A stretch of 40,390 nucleotides of DNA from Enterococcus columbae DSM 7374 = ATCC 51263 (GTDB lineage: Bacteria > Bacillota > Bacilli > Lactobacillales > Enterococcaceae). Below, one piece after another: positions 24,628-34,901 of this stretch. Position 1 is the stretch's first letter. Every line of letters starts with the position of its first letter. Below the pieces are notes generated by a model, which was not told the DNA's origin, ran no database searches, and saw only the letters and a list, made by a program, of their open reading frames with translations. A program made the translations under genes and the position numbers. The stretch is taken from the NCBI RefSeq assembly GCF_000406925.1, contig NZ_KE136349.1, forward strand, positions 265,510-305,899. Reading direction: 5' to 3'.

Positions 24628-26466
24628 TCATTTTCCTAATACTGTTTGGGCAATGAGGCTGGTATAGCCGATTTGACCATCTGGCTTTAAGTGAACATTG
24701 TCTGCTTCAAACCAAGCTTCATGCTTTTCGGCTAAATGATGCCAATTAATCAAAGTAATATTACTATACTCCTTAGCTTTTTTAGCTAAGAAACGATTCA
24801 CATCATCTTGCCAACGCTGCGTTGGCACATAGGTATTCACCAAATATACCTGGCGTTTTTTTCCTATCAACTGCATCATTTGGTCAAAGTTTTCTTCCGA
24901 ATAAACGCCATTGGTTCCTAAAGCAATAATCAGATTTTTAGACAAAAGTTTTTCATCCTTCAACTTTTGAATCACTTCTGCACCGCTGTATAATTGACGA
25001 CCTACATCAGCATCTACAATGATTTTAGGAAAAATTTCTTTCAATTCTTCAACCGATCCTAACATCACCGAATCGCCAACTGCAGTAATAGATAACTCTT
25101 TAGCCAGCGCAATTTGCTGGGTAGTCAACTGATACTTGCCTTCTAAGGTATCTGCTGATAATTGGGTATTAGAATCAGCTTGCTCAGTTGATTTAGTAGC
25201 ATCTGCTTTTTTCTTATTTTCAGTTAATTGCTGTTCAAAAGCTTGCTGATCAGCTGTTTTAGTATTACTTGGTGCGATTAAAATACCAATGAAGCCAATA
25301 AAACAAACAATTAGCGCAGGGATTAACCATGGTTTTTCCATTGACAGGATAGGTAGTTTAAACCAAGTAGCTAATTTTGCTTTTGTTTGACTGTAATCAA
25401 AGCGTCTTAGCGGCTCTTCGATTAAGCGATAAGAGCATTCACTAATGGCTAAAATTAAAATGAGCTCAATAATGGTATGTAACCATAGATGATTGGTGAT
25501 TTGCTTTACCGCACTTTCGTAAAAAATCATAATCGGGAACTGATAAAGATAAATTCCATAGCTACGTTTACCAATATAATCAAACACCGGGTTGGTTAAC
25601 CAATGATTGAGATTCGAGCCAGGATGAGCAACACTAGCTACTAATACCGTCGCACACAAGCTAACCAAAAACATTCCACCATAGTACAAAAAACTACTTT
25701 GGGCTCCTAACATCAAAAAAGAGAGGAGAATCAAAACAAGCGAAATAATCCCTGAAATATCCAATATCTGCTTAGCTTGTGAGGAAATGGCTTCTTTTAA
25801 TTTATTGCTTGGCCAAACCATTGCCAAGGCGGCACCAAGCCAAATAGAAAACAGCCTAGAAAACGTACCATCATAAATCGCAGTTGGATCCATACCTGGG
25901 CGATATTGCACTGCCATCCAGATAGCAGAGAGCACACTCCCACCTAAAAAGAAGCTAGCCATCCATTGCCGTTTTTTTGTCAAACGATAAAGGACAATTA
26001 AAATAAGTGGTAAAATCAAATAGTTTTGGCCCTCCACCGATAGTGACCATAAATGCGTGAACGGATTCTCATTATGGAATCGATCAAAATAGGACAGGCG
26101 ATGTTCTATCTGCCAATAGTTATTGATATATAGTAGGCTACTAAAAAATACTCCTCGTAAATTATTGAGTAGCTGCCTTTGAAAAAGCGTAATATAGGTA
26201 GAGGCCAATAATAAAAGCGCAATTAAAGCCGGATAGAGTCTTTTCATTCGCCGATAATAAAACTGCTTTAATTGAATCGTCTGCTTTTCTTCATACTCCT
26301 GTCGTAAAATATCAACAATTAAGTAGCCGGATATAACAAAAAAGACAGGAACGCCTAAATAGCCTCCTTTAATGGTATTAGGGAATAAATGATAAAAAAT
26401 GACCCCTAAAACAGCCAAGGTTCGAATGCCATCGAAACCAGTAATATATCTATGTTTAAAACGCAT
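24628..26466 (-). CDS. oatA: OatA-type O-acetyltransferase (acyltransferase 3 + SGNH)
   Basis: A 612-residue protein: residues 1 to about 400 form an acyltransferase-3 membrane domain with ten or more segments (YITGFDGIRTLAVLGVIFYH, VPVFFVISGYLI, FTHLWSLSVEGQNYLI), then a Ser/Thr/Gln linker and an extracellular SGNH esterase-like domain. Catalytic Ser466 (AVGDSVMLG), the block ALGTNGV, and Asp589/His592 (ADNVHLKPDG) are present. OatA O-acetylates MurNAc and gives lysozyme resistance; teichoic or polysaccharide acetylation is an alternative. Earlier in-frame ATGs lack a ribosome binding site; AAGAAGG lies 11 nt before the ATG at 26466. Confidence 0.88.
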   Translation of the reverse strand: MRFKHRYITGFDGIRTLAVLGVIFYHLFPNTIKGGYLGVPVFFVISGYLIVDILRQEYEEKQTIQLKQFYYRRMKRLYPALIALLLLASTYITLFQRQLLNNLRGVFFSSLLYINNYWQIEHRLSYFDRFHNENPFTHLWSLSVEGQNYLILPLILIVLYRLTKKRQWMASFFLGGSVLSAIWMAVQYRPGMDPTAIYDGTFSRLFSIWLGAALAMVWPSNKLKEAISSQAKQILDISGIISLVLILLSFLMLGAQSSFLYYGGMFLVSLCATVLVASVAHPGSNLNHWLTNPVFDYIGKRSYGIYLYQFPIMIFYESAVKQITNHLWLHTIIELILILAISECSYRLIEEPLRRFDYSQTKAKLATWFKLPILSMEKPWLIPALIVCFIGFIGILIAPSNTKTADQQAFEQQLTENKKKADATKSTEQADSNTQLSADTLEGKYQLTTQQIALAKELSITAVGDSVMLGSVEELKEIFPKIIVDADVGRQLYSGAEVIQKLKDEKLLSKNLIIALGTNGVYSEENFDQMMQLIGKKRQVYLVNTYVPTQRWQDDVNRFLAKKAKEYSNITLINWHHLAEKHEAWFEADNVHLKPDGQIGYTSLIAQTVLGK

Positions 26467-26561
26467 AACGTAATTAACCTTCTTCATTAAAAATAGTTGT
26501 ACTTTTCTATAATGCCATAGATTCACAAAAAAATCATCGAAAATTTCTAATCTAAAAAAAT

Positions 26562-26609
26562 TTATAAAAAAAACAAGCTTTTTTGTCTTAAAACAAAATA
26601 AGCTTGTTT
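26562..26609 (-). terminator. Terminator of yitT-like gene
   Basis: AAACAAGCTT (26571-26580) and AAGCTTGTTT (26600-26609) pair, followed on the minus strand by a long T-run. Confidence 0.85.
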
Positions 26610-26614
26610 AAAAG

Positions 26615-27493
26615 CTATAATTTTTCTTCATAAAATCGGCCAAGAATTTGGACATTTTCCGCAATGCTCACAAAGGCATGTGGATCTGCTTCTTTCATCG
26701 CTAAACGCAATAAAGGTAATTCATAGCGAGTAACCACGGTAATTAGCACCGTTTGTTTTTCATGCTTATAAGCACCCTCTGCTTCATTAATAATCGTAAT
26801 CCCTCGGCGCATTTTTTCTTGAATATGTTCAATGACTTCATTAGGAAAACGAGTAATAATCGTCACCTGCATCTTCTTTTGCTTAGTATAAACCGCATCT
26901 GTCACCTTACCACAAACAAAAATCGCTAAAGCTGAGTATAAAGCGTAAGCCCAGCCAAATAAGATACCAGCTATAAACATAATCATGACATTAAAAACAA
27001 TGGAAATAGAACCAATTGTCTTACCGGTTTTTTTACGAATGGCAATACTGACAAAATCTAACCCACCTGAGGATAACCCATTTCTCAAAGCATAACCAAT
27101 TCCTGCTCCCATCACGGCACCACCAAAAATGGCACAAATAATTGGATCTTTCGATAATATCTCTTCTGGTAGGATTTGCGTAAACAGTGAGGTTAAGACT
27201 ACGGTAATTCCCGTAAAAATCGTAAATTTATGACCAATCTTAAACCAGCCAAGGAAAAATAAGGGAATATTTAACATTAAAAGGGCTAGAGAAAAAGGAA
27301 TACTAAAAGAAAAATACTTGCTTGAAATCGTCGTAATAATTTGGGCTACCCCTGTGATTCCACTGGAGTAAATATGTCCTGGTTGATAAAAAAAGTTGAC
27401 TGAAATTGCCGCTAATAAAGCATAAACAATTGAAAATGAAAATTTTGCTGCATAATCAGCATGTGGAAAGAGTTTAAAGAATTTCTGCGCCAT
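26615..27493 (-). CDS. YitT family membrane protein
   Basis: A 292-residue protein with five or six membrane segments (DUF161-type: GHIYSSGITGVAQIITTI, GGAVMGAGIGYALRNGLSSGGLDFVSIAIRKKTGKTIG) and a C-terminal soluble DUF2179 domain (about 205-290; VTIITRFPNEVIEHIQEKMRRGITII). The family is widespread in Firmicutes, and its transported substrate is unknown. AAGG precedes the ATG. It is a single-gene unit between terminators. Confidence 0.88.
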   Translation of the reverse strand: MAQKFFKLFPHADYAAKFSFSIVYALLAAISVNFFYQPGHIYSSGITGVAQIITTISSKYFSFSIPFSLALLMLNIPLFFLGWFKIGHKFTIFTGITVVLTSLFTQILPEEILSKDPIICAIFGGAVMGAGIGYALRNGLSSGGLDFVSIAIRKKTGKTIGSISIVFNVMIMFIAGILFGWAYALYSALAIFVCGKVTDAVYTKQKKMQVTIITRFPNEVIEHIQEKMRRGITIINEAEGAYKHEKQTVLITVVTRYELPLLRLAMKEADPHAFVSIAENVQILGRFYEEKL

Positions 27494-27614
27494 CGTTACC
27501 TTCTCGCTTCATCGTTTTTTCATTGCCATTATACGCTCTAACTAATAAAAAAAGGCATTTATGAAAAATTTTTAACTTTTCTTAGGTGTTTTTTTCTTTT
27601 TAACTATCAAAAAA

Positions 27615-27656
27615 AGCAACCAAAGAGGACAGGGGAACCCTCCTCTCCTGGTTGCT
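27615..27656 (-). terminator. Terminator of hisS-aspS operon
   Basis: AGCAACCA and TGGTTGCT form the outer stem, GAGGA and TCCTC the inner one; a T-run follows on the minus strand. Confidence 0.88.
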
Positions 27657-27676
27657 AACGAGTTAAAAACAGCTAA

Positions 27677-29449
27677 TTAGTCTTCTTCGACTGCTGTGAC
27701 ATCAATATTTAATTCAAATAATTGTAATGGTGAAACGGTACTTGGTGCTTGCGACATTGGATCAACCGCCCGACCATTTTTCGGAAAGGCAATGACTTCA
27801 CGAATATTGTCTTCACCTGCAAGTAACATCACAAAGCGATCTAGTCCTAAAGCAATTCCACCATGTGGAGGGAAACCATAGTCTAGGGCATCTAACAAGA
27901 AGCCAAACTGTTCTTGCATTTCACGACGAGAAAAGCCTAGCGTTTCAAACATTTGCTCTTGCACTTCTTTTTGGTAAATACGTAAAGAACCGCCACCTAA
28001 TTCGTAACCATTTAAAACAATATCATAGGCTTCTGCATGAACTTTCGCTGGATCAGTAGCCAATAATTCAATATCGCTAGCTTTTGGTAAAGTAAATGGA
28101 TGGTGCGCAGAAACATAGCGACCAGCTTCTTGATCATATTCAAATTGTGGCCAATCTACTACCCACAAGAAATTAAACTTAGATTCATCAATCAAACCTA
28201 GTTCTTTTCCTAATTTTGTACGAACCGCACCTAATGAAGCACAAACCACTTCAAAGCTATCAGCACCAAACATTAATAAGTCGCCCACTTCAGCATTGGT
28301 TGCTTGAATGATGCCTTCTGTAGCATCGCCTAAGAATTTAGCGATTGGGCCTTTTAAGCCATCTGCTTCCACTTTTAACCAAGCTAAGCCTTTAGCACCA
28401 AATTGGCTAACATATTGCGCTAAATTATCCATATCTTTACGTGAATATTTATCAGCAGCCCCTTTAGCATTTAAGGCTTTCACTACGCCGCCATTTTGTA
28501 AAGCCATTTGGAATACTTTAAAGTCTAAATCTTTTACTACTTCAGAAAGATCGACTAACTCCATTGCAAAACGGGTATCTGGCTTATCACTACCAAAGCG
28601 ATTCATTGCTTCATCATAAGTCATACGTGGGAATGGTAGGCTGACCTCAATGCCTTTTACCTCTTTCATCACTTTAGCAATCATACCTTCAGTTAAGGTT
28701 TGGATTTCTTCAGCAGTTAAGAAAGAAGTTTCCATATCTACTTGTGTAAATTCAGGTTGTCGGTCACCACGTAAATCTTCATCACGGAAACAACGAACGA
28801 TTTGGTAATAGCGATCAAAACCAGCATTCATCAATAATTGCTTAAAGATTTGTGGTGATTGTGGTAACGCATAAAAATGTCCTGGATGTACACGAGATGG
28901 CACTAAATAATCACGGGCGCCTTCTGGGGTTGATTTCGCTAGATATGGTGTTTCAATATCTAAAAAGTCATTTTCATCCAAATAAGTACGAATAGCTCGT
29001 GTCACTTGATTACGCATGATAATGTTTTGGGTCATTTTTGGACGACGTAAATCCAAGTAACGATATCTCATACGCACTTCATCATTGGTTTGTTGATCAT
29101 CTTCAATTTGGAATGGCGGGGTTTTCGCCTTATTTAAAATCGTGATTGCTGTAATCATGACTTCTACGCCACCGGTAACAATTTTAGGATTTACTGCCTC
29201 AGGTGCACGAGCAATGACCTCACCTGTTACCTCGATAACATATTCACTACGACATTTGTCAGCAATCGCCCAAGCTTCTTTAGAGACTTCTGGGTTAAAG
29301 ACTACTTGCACGAAGCCTTCACGGTCACGCAAATCAATAAAGATAACGCCTCCTAGGTCACGACGTTTTTGTACCCAACCTTTTAATGTTACTGTTTGGC
29401 CAATTGTTTCATTTGAAACTTGTCCGCAATACAATGTTCTTGTTGCCAT
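27677..29449 (-). CDS. aspS: Aspartyl-tRNA synthetase
   Basis: A 590-residue bacterial-type class II synthetase that charges tRNA-Asp. An N-terminal OB anticodon-binding domain (about 1-105) is followed by the catalytic core: RYRYLDLRR and [13 protein letters not shown], motif 2 [20 protein letters not shown], and motif 3 [13 protein letters not shown]. The GAD insertion domain lies between about 285 and 415. The full bacterial length is seen. The ribosome binding site AAGGAG is read from the last codons of hisS, four bases before this gene, so the two are tightly coupled. Confidence 0.97.
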   Translation of the reverse strand: MATRTLYCGQVSNETIGQTVTLKGWVQKRRDLGGVIFIDLRDREGFVQVVFNPEVSKEAWAIADKCRSEYVIEVTGEVIARAPEAVNPKIVTGGVEVMITAITILNKAKTPPFQIEDDQQTNDEVRMRYRYLDLRRPKMTQNIIMRNQVTRAIRTYLDENDFLDIETPYLAKSTPEGARDYLVPSRVHPGHFYALPQSPQIFKQLLMNAGFDRYYQIVRCFRDEDLRGDRQPEFTQVDMETSFLTAEEIQTLTEGMIAKVMKEVKGIEVSLPFPRMTYDEAMNRFGSDKPDTRFAMELVDLSEVVKDLDFKVFQMALQNGGVVKALNAKGAADKYSRKDMDNLAQYVSQFGAKGLAWLKVEADGLKGPIAKFLGDATEGIIQATNAEVGDLLMFGADSFEVVCASLGAVRTKLGKELGLIDESKFNFLWVVDWPQFEYDQEAGRYVSAHHPFTLPKASDIELLATDPAKVHAEAYDIVLNGYELGGGSLRIYQKEVQEQMFETLGFSRREMQEQFGFLLDALDYGFPPHGGIALGLDRFVMLLAGEDNIREVIAFPKNGRAVDPMSQAPSTVSPLQLFELNIDVTAVEED

Positions 29450-29453
29450 TTTT

Positions 29454-30752
29454 TTACTCCTTTTCTGTTTTCATCATTTCCGCATAAACCGTTGCAAATT
29501 GTGTTTGAATTTGCGTTAGTGGATAAGCTTTTTCAATTCGTGTCGCCAGATTTTTAACATTTACGACTCCATTGGCTAATTCGGTCTCACCAATAGTTAA
29601 GACTAACTCAGCCTGTAATTTATCAGCTGTCTTGAACTGTGCTTTTGCCTTACGATTCATTACATCACGTTCGGCACTAAAGCCGGCTTGACGAATACTT
29701 TGAACAATTTGTAAGGCCTCAATATTAGTTGCTGCTCCTAAAGCAACAACATACGCATTCAGTGGTTTTTCAGTAGCCGGTTGAATGCCTTGTGCTTCTA
29801 AAATCATCAACAGACGTTCAAAGCCCATCGCAAACCCAAAACCAGATGTCTCGGGGCCACCAAGCTCTGCCACCAATTGATTATAGCGACCACCTGCACA
29901 AATAGTTGATTGTGCGCCCATTTTTTTATCATCACTCATGATTTCAAAAATCGTATGCGTATAGTAATCCAAGCCACGAACCATATTGCTATCAATTTCA
30001 TAAGCAATATTTAGTGCATCCAACATTTGCGTCACTTGCTCAAAGTGCTCCTTAGCTGCTGGAGATAAATAATCTAAAATAGACGGTGCATTGGCAACCA
30101 CCGCTCGATCTTTTTCGTCCTTACTATCTAATACACGTAAAGGATTTTCTAGTAAACGACGATTAGAATCTGCACTCAATTGCTCTTTAAATGGGGTTAA
30201 ATAGTCAATCAAGGCTTGACGATAAGCCTTTCGAGTTGCTTGATCACCTAATGAATTAATCACTAAGCGTAAATCTTTAATCCCTAATTCACCAAAGAAT
30301 TGCAAAGCCATCGCCATGGTTTCGACATCAGTTGCCGGATTATCAGAGCCAAATACCTCTACGCCTATTTGATGGAATTGACGTAAACGCCCCTTTTGCG
30401 GACGTTCATAACGAAACATTGGTCCCATGTAATAAACCTTGTATGGTTTTTGAAATTCTGGACCAAATAATTTATTTTCTACAAATGAACGAACAATTGG
30501 TGCAGTGCCTTCTGGTCTTAAGGTGATGTGACGATCTCCTTTATCATGGAAATCATACATCTCCTTGGTAACAATATCAGTAGTATCTCCTACACTTCTA
30601 GAAATAACTTCAATATGCTCAAAGATTGGTGTACGAATTTCATGAAATTGATATTGATTAAATAGTTTTCTTGCCGTTTGTTCCAAAGCTTGCCATTTTT
30701 GTGATTCTCCTGGCAAAATATCATTAGTGCCTTTAGGACGTTGATAAGCCAT
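29454..30752 (-). CDS. hisS: Histidyl-tRNA synthetase
   Basis: A 432-residue class II synthetase for tRNA-His. Motif 1 region near [15 protein letters not shown]; motif 2 [17 protein letters not shown]; the histidine-specific [11 protein letters not shown] and CAGGRYNQL; motif 3 [12 protein letters not shown]; and a C-terminal anticodon-binding domain (about 325-425). AAGGAGGAA precedes the ATG. It is first in the hisS-aspS operon, downstream of a T-box leader, so expression should rise when a cognate tRNA is uncharged. Confidence 0.97.
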   Translation of the reverse strand: MAYQRPKGTNDILPGESQKWQALEQTARKLFNQYQFHEIRTPIFEHIEVISRSVGDTTDIVTKEMYDFHDKGDRHITLRPEGTAPIVRSFVENKLFGPEFQKPYKVYYMGPMFRYERPQKGRLRQFHQIGVEVFGSDNPATDVETMAMALQFFGELGIKDLRLVINSLGDQATRKAYRQALIDYLTPFKEQLSADSNRRLLENPLRVLDSKDEKDRAVVANAPSILDYLSPAAKEHFEQVTQMLDALNIAYEIDSNMVRGLDYYTHTIFEIMSDDKKMGAQSTICAGGRYNQLVAELGGPETSGFGFAMGFERLLMILEAQGIQPATEKPLNAYVVALGAATNIEALQIVQSIRQAGFSAERDVMNRKAKAQFKTADKLQAELVLTIGETELANGVVNVKNLATRIEKAYPLTQIQTQFATVYAEMMKTEKE

Positions 30753-31001
30753 AACTTCCTCCTTATTTCTATCTACTTGATAAGCTTAAACTCGTAGTTC
30801 TTTTTTAGTCTGATTTTTTTATTCAACGACTAGCTACTTAGAAAATCTGTCAATGTGTTGCACATTTTTGAGTTAATCAGTATTCGTCAACTCGTTTTAA
30901 CAAAAATGCCCCTCAGTACGAAAGGAATTTTATTCTTTTGTCAATTTCTTTCAGACTGCGTACGCTCAAGTTCCTTCTATCTAACTAAGCACATGCTGAA
31001 T

Positions 31002-31255
31002 AAAAAAAGTCCTTGTATCTTACCATACAAGGACGAATCAATCGTGGTGCCACCTAAATTCAAAGTCAAAGATAACCAATTCTATCTCGACTCTCTCAAC
31101 TTGCGATTAACGCTCGCCCACGGAATAGCTTTTCACTATCCATCTCCAGATTGTTCTTCAATGTCACAACTTAAGCTACTTCCAGCCAAGGTAGCTCTCT
31201 CTTGAAAGTTAAACTGAACATCTACTCTGCTCTTTCATTGATTTTTACCATATCA
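31002..31255 (-). promoter_or_regulatory. T-box leader riboswitch of hisS-aspS
   Basis: On the minus strand a T-box element GGTGGCACCACG (31054-31043) is followed by a terminator: GTCCTTGTAT (31034-31025) with ATACAAGGAC (31018-31009) and a U-run. Upstream is a Stem I-type region with AGCTAC...GTAGCT and AACTT/AAGTT pairings and the conserved GAGAG and GGCTGGAAG-like blocks. Uncharged tRNA binding to the T-box would favour the antiterminator. I could not settle which codon is the specifier (a GAC and several A-rich triplets lie in the right area). A further 250 nt (30753-31001) between terminator and hisS holds no clear gene. Confidence 0.9.
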
Positions 31256-31261
31256 ATTTTT

Positions 31262-31290
31262 AAGATACTTGATAAGTCCTAAAAAGTCAA
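31262..31290 (-). promoter_or_regulatory. Promoter of the T-box/hisS/aspS transcript
   Basis: TTGACT (31290-31285) and TATCTT (31267-31262) with a 17-nt spacer place the start near 31255, just before the T-box Stem I region. Confidence 0.55.
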
Positions 31291-31410
31291 TACTCCACCC
31301 TAGAAAAGTATAAGAAAATTTTCATAAACTCTAAGAATAATCCATCGCTATTTTTCATCTATTTGCTTATAATGTGAATAGAGGAAAAAATTTGAAGGGA
31401 AGCGACCTTA

Positions 31411-31860
31411 TTGAAGACTTATCCTGGCTATGCGCGTAAACCGCATTACTATGAAACCGATCAAATGGCGATTATTCACCATGCCAATTATATTCGTTGG
31501 TTTGAAGAAGCACGGGTGGATTTACTCGATTTTTTAGGCTTTCCATATGAAAAAATGGAAGAATTAGGCATTATCGTTCCAGTATTAGGGGTGAGCTGTG
31601 AATACAAAGAAATGATTCGCTATGGACAAAAGATTTTGATTCAAGTCTGGATTACCACCTATACGGGCAGTCGTTTAAATTTTCACTATAGGATTTATGA
31701 CCAAGCATGCAACCATTTATTAACAACAGGGGAATCAAAGCATTGCTTTTTAGCTAAAGAAACGCAACGCTTAATCAGCCTAAAAAAAGCTTTTCCAGAA
31801 ATTCATCAGCTTTTTAACGACTACTTTCAAGCAAATCAAATTGAAATGAAGCAATTATAG
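31411..31860 (+). CDS. Acyl-CoA thioesterase, YbgC/4HBT family
   Basis: A 149-residue single hotdog-fold thioesterase. The motif YETDQMAIIHHANYIRWFEEAR carries the catalytic Asp of the 4-hydroxybenzoyl-CoA thioesterase group. The family hydrolyses short- or medium-chain acyl-CoA or acyl-ACP; the substrate here is unknown. The start is TTG at 31411 with AAGGGAAG upstream, and TATAAT at 31368-31373 is a likely -10. Monocistronic. Confidence 0.88.
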   Translation: MKTYPGYARKPHYYETDQMAIIHHANYIRWFEEARVDLLDFLGFPYEKMEELGIIVPVLGVSCEYKEMIRYGQKILIQVWITTYTGSRLNFHYRIYDQACNHLLTTGESKHCFLAKETQRLISLKKAFPEIHQLFNDYFQANQIEMKQL

Positions 31861-31865
31861 GATAG

Positions 31866-31918
31866 CTAAAAATGCAACTAATTGCGAATGGGGAATCCGC
31901 AGCTAGTTGCATTTTTTA
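31866..31918. terminator. Bidirectional terminator
   Basis: CTAAAAATGCAACTA and TAGTTGCATTTTTTAG pair, with an inner GCGAAT/AATCCGC stem, between the convergent thioesterase and MFS genes. Confidence 0.88.
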
Positions 31919-31932
31919 GGAAAAGCATAGAT

Positions 31933-33117
31933 TTACTCATAGTACTTAATTGATGCGTTTAAAATCGCCTTAGCCCCCCACAAAAAGAAGACCAACGCTA
32001 AGTTCACCACTGCAGCAATCATAAATAAGGTCTGGTAACTAGCGAGCTCAATCATCAAACCACCAAATAACGGTGCCACTGCCCGACCAGCTGAACCAAA
32101 GGAATTGGCTAAGCCTAAGTATTTACCTTTGCTTCCTTCTGGCGTTAATTGATTCACTACTACGGGTACCTGTGGCAATGCCCAAGCCTCACCTAATGTT
32201 AAAATCACCATCGCTAAGACAAACAATGGATAGCTATGTGCAAAAAACAATACGACAAAAGAAATAGCAAAAAAGCTAATTCCTCCATAAATGGGAAGAA
32301 AATGATTTTTAATCAAATGACCAAAACGAACAATAAAAAATTGAATGCATACGATTAAACCAGCATTTACCGTCCAAAGCACACTATAATAACGGAACGG
32401 TATCTGCATACTCGTCATATATACAGACACATTACTCCCCCACTGCTGATACATGACCCACATTAAAAACAAGGAAAATAATAAACAATATATTAGCCGA
32501 GCATTGCCTTTAACTAATTGAGCTTTCTGATTGTTAGCCGGATTTTTTTCCTTATTCGTCACTTGATTTTTTAACACCCGATAACCTAAATAAACTACCG
32601 CCAAAAAGCCAACACTTACCAAAGTAGAAACGAAAAAGGGTAGACTAAACTGCCAATCATACAAAAAGCCAACGACTGATGAACCGATTACGATGCCTAA
32701 ATTTTGGACAAAGTAAATCATATTAAAGACATAGCGACCATCATATTGTTTTAAGCTCGCCCCCAACGCACTAACCACCGTTCCATTCCAACCAGCACCC
32801 AATCCTAAGAAGAATAAACAAATAGCAAAAGCGTAGACACCATGATTAATGGTTAAAATGACTAGCGTAAAAAACATTAACCAGCCACCAAGCAGTAACA
32901 AGCGATAAGGATTAAACCGGTCGAAAAACAGTCCACCTACAACATTGCCAATCACACTAGCCAATGAATTAAAAAATAAAACCACTCCCACTAGAGTCAA
33001 TGATAAATGCAGCTCATCATGTAAATAGACACTGGTCAATGGCCAAATAAAGCTCATCCCAAAGCTGGTACACAATGCGCCCAATAATACTGAACGCAAA
33101 GTTAATTCTTTTTTCAT
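31933..33117 (-). CDS. MFS transporter, multidrug-type
   Basis: A 394-residue 12-segment major facilitator protein. Conserved loop 2-3 motif GGLFFDRFNPYRLLLLGG; motif in helix 4-5 ALGASLKQYDGRYVFNMIYFVQNLG; later GKYLGLANSFGSAGRAVAPLFGG. The pattern fits DHA-type exporters such as MdtG/YttB relatives; the substrate is unknown. The ATG follows GAGGGAG. It stands 64 bp upstream of nothing else on its strand except the VanZ-like gene (stop at 33182), so the two may share a transcript. Confidence 0.85.
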   Translation of the reverse strand: MKKELTLRSVLLGALCTSFGMSFIWPLTSVYLHDELHLSLTLVGVVLFFNSLASVIGNVVGGLFFDRFNPYRLLLLGGWLMFFTLVILTINHGVYAFAICLFFLGLGAGWNGTVVSALGASLKQYDGRYVFNMIYFVQNLGIVIGSSVVGFLYDWQFSLPFFVSTLVSVGFLAVVYLGYRVLKNQVTNKEKNPANNQKAQLVKGNARLIYCLLFSLFLMWVMYQQWGSNVSVYMTSMQIPFRYYSVLWTVNAGLIVCIQFFIVRFGHLIKNHFLPIYGGISFFAISFVVLFFAHSYPLFVLAMVILTLGEAWALPQVPVVVNQLTPEGSKGKYLGLANSFGSAGRAVAPLFGGLMIELASYQTLFMIAAVVNLALVFFLWGAKAILNASIKYYE

Positions 33118-33181
33118 ACATACTCCCTCACTATAGAACCCTCATCATTTTCAATACATCAAAAGAATCGCTCTCTCTATT

Positions 33182-33775
33182 CTAGTTGATTTTTTTATTT
33201 TCTGCCATCCGATTAGACAATAATTGATAAAAAATAGCCCCGATGCTACAACCGAATAAGTTTAACAAAATATCACTGACTGCAAAGGTCCCGATGGAAA
33301 AAACATATTGAATCGTCTCAACACCCAAAATCACTAAAAAGCTAATCAAAAAGAATTCCCACCATTTACTTCCCAAACGAAATAATACACCTAACGGAAT
33401 AAAATAAATCACATTAAGCAAAGCTTCAGTTAATGTCGTCCGATTCCATACTAAAAAATCCCATGGTTCTAAGCTATATGAATGATAGTTGCGCGCTTTA
33501 CCAAATAATACGATAAAAAGTAAAAATAAATAGACACTATAAAATAAATACAAATAAATTGCTGAAAACTTTCCCTTTAGCCATTGAACATATAAAAAGA
33601 ATAAACTCAAAGCAGCGTAGATTTCTAAAAATAATTTTGTATAAGCAAAGCGATTCATTGCTGTGGCCAAATGATGATACTTCATCAATACCGGATAAGC
33701 TAATTCACTGATTAAAAGATAGGCTAGCACAATTGAGGCTATTCCTGCTAAAAACCATTTGATCGTATTTTTCAT
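33182..33775 (-). CDS. VanZ family membrane protein
   Basis: A 197-residue protein with about five membrane segments. VanZ signature pieces are present: NVIYFIPLGVLFRLG, then ETIQYVFSIGTFAVSDILLNLFGCSIGAIFYQLL. In some enterococci a VanZ protein lowers teicoplanin susceptibility, but most chromosomal members have no proven role; no other van genes are here. GGAGGG lies before the ATG. Confidence 0.88.
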   Translation of the reverse strand: MKNTIKWFLAGIASIVLAYLLISELAYPVLMKYHHLATAMNRFAYTKLFLEIYAALSLFFLYVQWLKGKFSAIYLYLFYSVYLFLLFIVLFGKARNYHSYSLEPWDFLVWNRTTLTEALLNVIYFIPLGVLFRLGSKWWEFFLISFLVILGVETIQYVFSIGTFAVSDILLNLFGCSIGAIFYQLLSNRMAENKKIN

Positions 33776-33950
33776 TAATCATCCCTCCATTTTTTATATT
33801 TATTTTAAAGATAAAAAATAAAATTCTCCTAAAGAATTTGTCAAGAATTTTTAAAGGTATATTTGTGCATTTTCTATCATAATATCAAACATCGATATTT
33901 ATACAAGAAAAAGTTTTAATTTATCAAGCTTTTTGCATATTATCACTATA

Positions 33951-33964
33951 TAAAATCGTTATCA
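33951..33964. promoter_or_regulatory. Candidate cre (CcpA) site upstream of lutABC
   Basis: TAAAATCGTTATCA agrees with the cre consensus core at 12 of 14 positions by eye. It lies about 80 bp before the likely lut transcription start, in the otherwise gene-free, AT-rich 33776-34093 gap. Confidence 0.4.
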
Positions 33965-34007
33965 TTTTTGTCATTTAAAATTTCAATAATTAATTTCTTT
34001 TAATATT

Positions 34008-34036
34008 TTGAATAATTCTAAATATAGGCGTAAAAT
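34008..34036 (+). promoter_or_regulatory. lutABC promoter
   Basis: TTGAAT (34008-34013) and TAAAAT (34031-34036) are 17 nt apart, about 57 bp before the lutA start. Confidence 0.6.
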
Positions 34037-34093
34037 GGGATTATATACGTTATTATTTATTTAATTATTTTAATTTGAAATGAGTGTGACCAA

Positions 34094-34846
34094 ATGAATG
34101 CAAGTTTATTTACAAGCTGTGTAGTTGACGCATTATTCCCTAATGTTCCAATTGCGATGACTGAAGTCTTAGAACGTTTTGGTGTCAACGTCTTACTACC
34201 CGAAGAACAAGTTTGTTGCGGGCAACCAACCCTAAATAGTGGTTACCGTGAAGCTTCTAGAAAAGTTTTAATCAACCAAATCGAAGCTTTTAAAGATGCA
34301 GACTACATTGTAGGTGCTGCAGGTAGTTGTACCGCTACCTTCAAAGAATACGCCCATTTCTTTAAAGATGACCCACAATACCGGGCTTTAGCAGAAGATT
34401 TAAGCAAACGAACTTTCGAATTCACCCAATTTTTACACTATGAATTAGGCTTAACCGATGTCGGCGCAACCTTAAATGCGAAGGTAACCTATCATCGTTC
34501 TTGCCACATGTCTCGTATTCTAAAAGAAAAACAAACACCTTTTATCATGATGAACTATGTCAAGGGCTTAGAATATGTAGAATTACCTCATATTGAAAAC
34601 TGTTGTGGTTTTGGGGGCACCTTCTCAGTCAAAGAACCATTGATTTCTAATGCCATGGTGACTGAAAAAATGAATGACGTCATTTCAACTGGTGCAGAAA
34701 TCCTCATTAGTGCGGATATGGCCTGCTTGATGAATATCGGTGGTAAATTCAATCGTGAAGGCAAAAAAATCAAAATCATGCATATTGCTGAAGTATTAAA
34801 TCATGATGTCGATGAAAGTCGGATTCAATCATTGGTACATGCCTAA
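34094..34846 (+). CDS. lutA: L-lactate utilisation protein LutA
   Basis: A 250-residue protein with two CCG-type cysteine-rich domains (VCCGQPTLNSG and ENCCGFGGTFSVK), which bind a special [4Fe-4S] or heterodisulfide-type centre. LutA is one subunit of the LutABC L-lactate dehydrogenase complex, which oxidises lactate to pyruvate without NAD. First gene of the operon; the ribosome binding site is weak (GAGTG). Confidence 0.93.
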   Translation: MNASLFTSCVVDALFPNVPIAMTEVLERFGVNVLLPEEQVCCGQPTLNSGYREASRKVLINQIEAFKDADYIVGAAGSCTATFKEYAHFFKDDPQYRALAEDLSKRTFEFTQFLHYELGLTDVGATLNAKVTYHRSCHMSRILKEKQTPFIMMNYVKGLEYVELPHIENCCGFGGTFSVKEPLISNAMVTEKMNDVISTGAEILISADMACLMNIGGKFNREGKKIKIMHIAEVLNHDVDESRIQSLVHA

Positions 34847-34901
34847 ATAGCTATTTTCATCAATAGATTAATCAATTTTATTTGTGTTAGGAGTAGAAAA
34901 T

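Noticed and set aside
30855-31205. 116-codon ORF on the plus strand
   Set aside because: It runs antisense through the T-box leader; conserved T-box and terminator elements on the other strand explain the region.
33182-33775. Glycopeptide resistance locus
   Set aside because: Only a VanZ-family protein is present; no vanA/H/X/Y/S/R genes accompany it.
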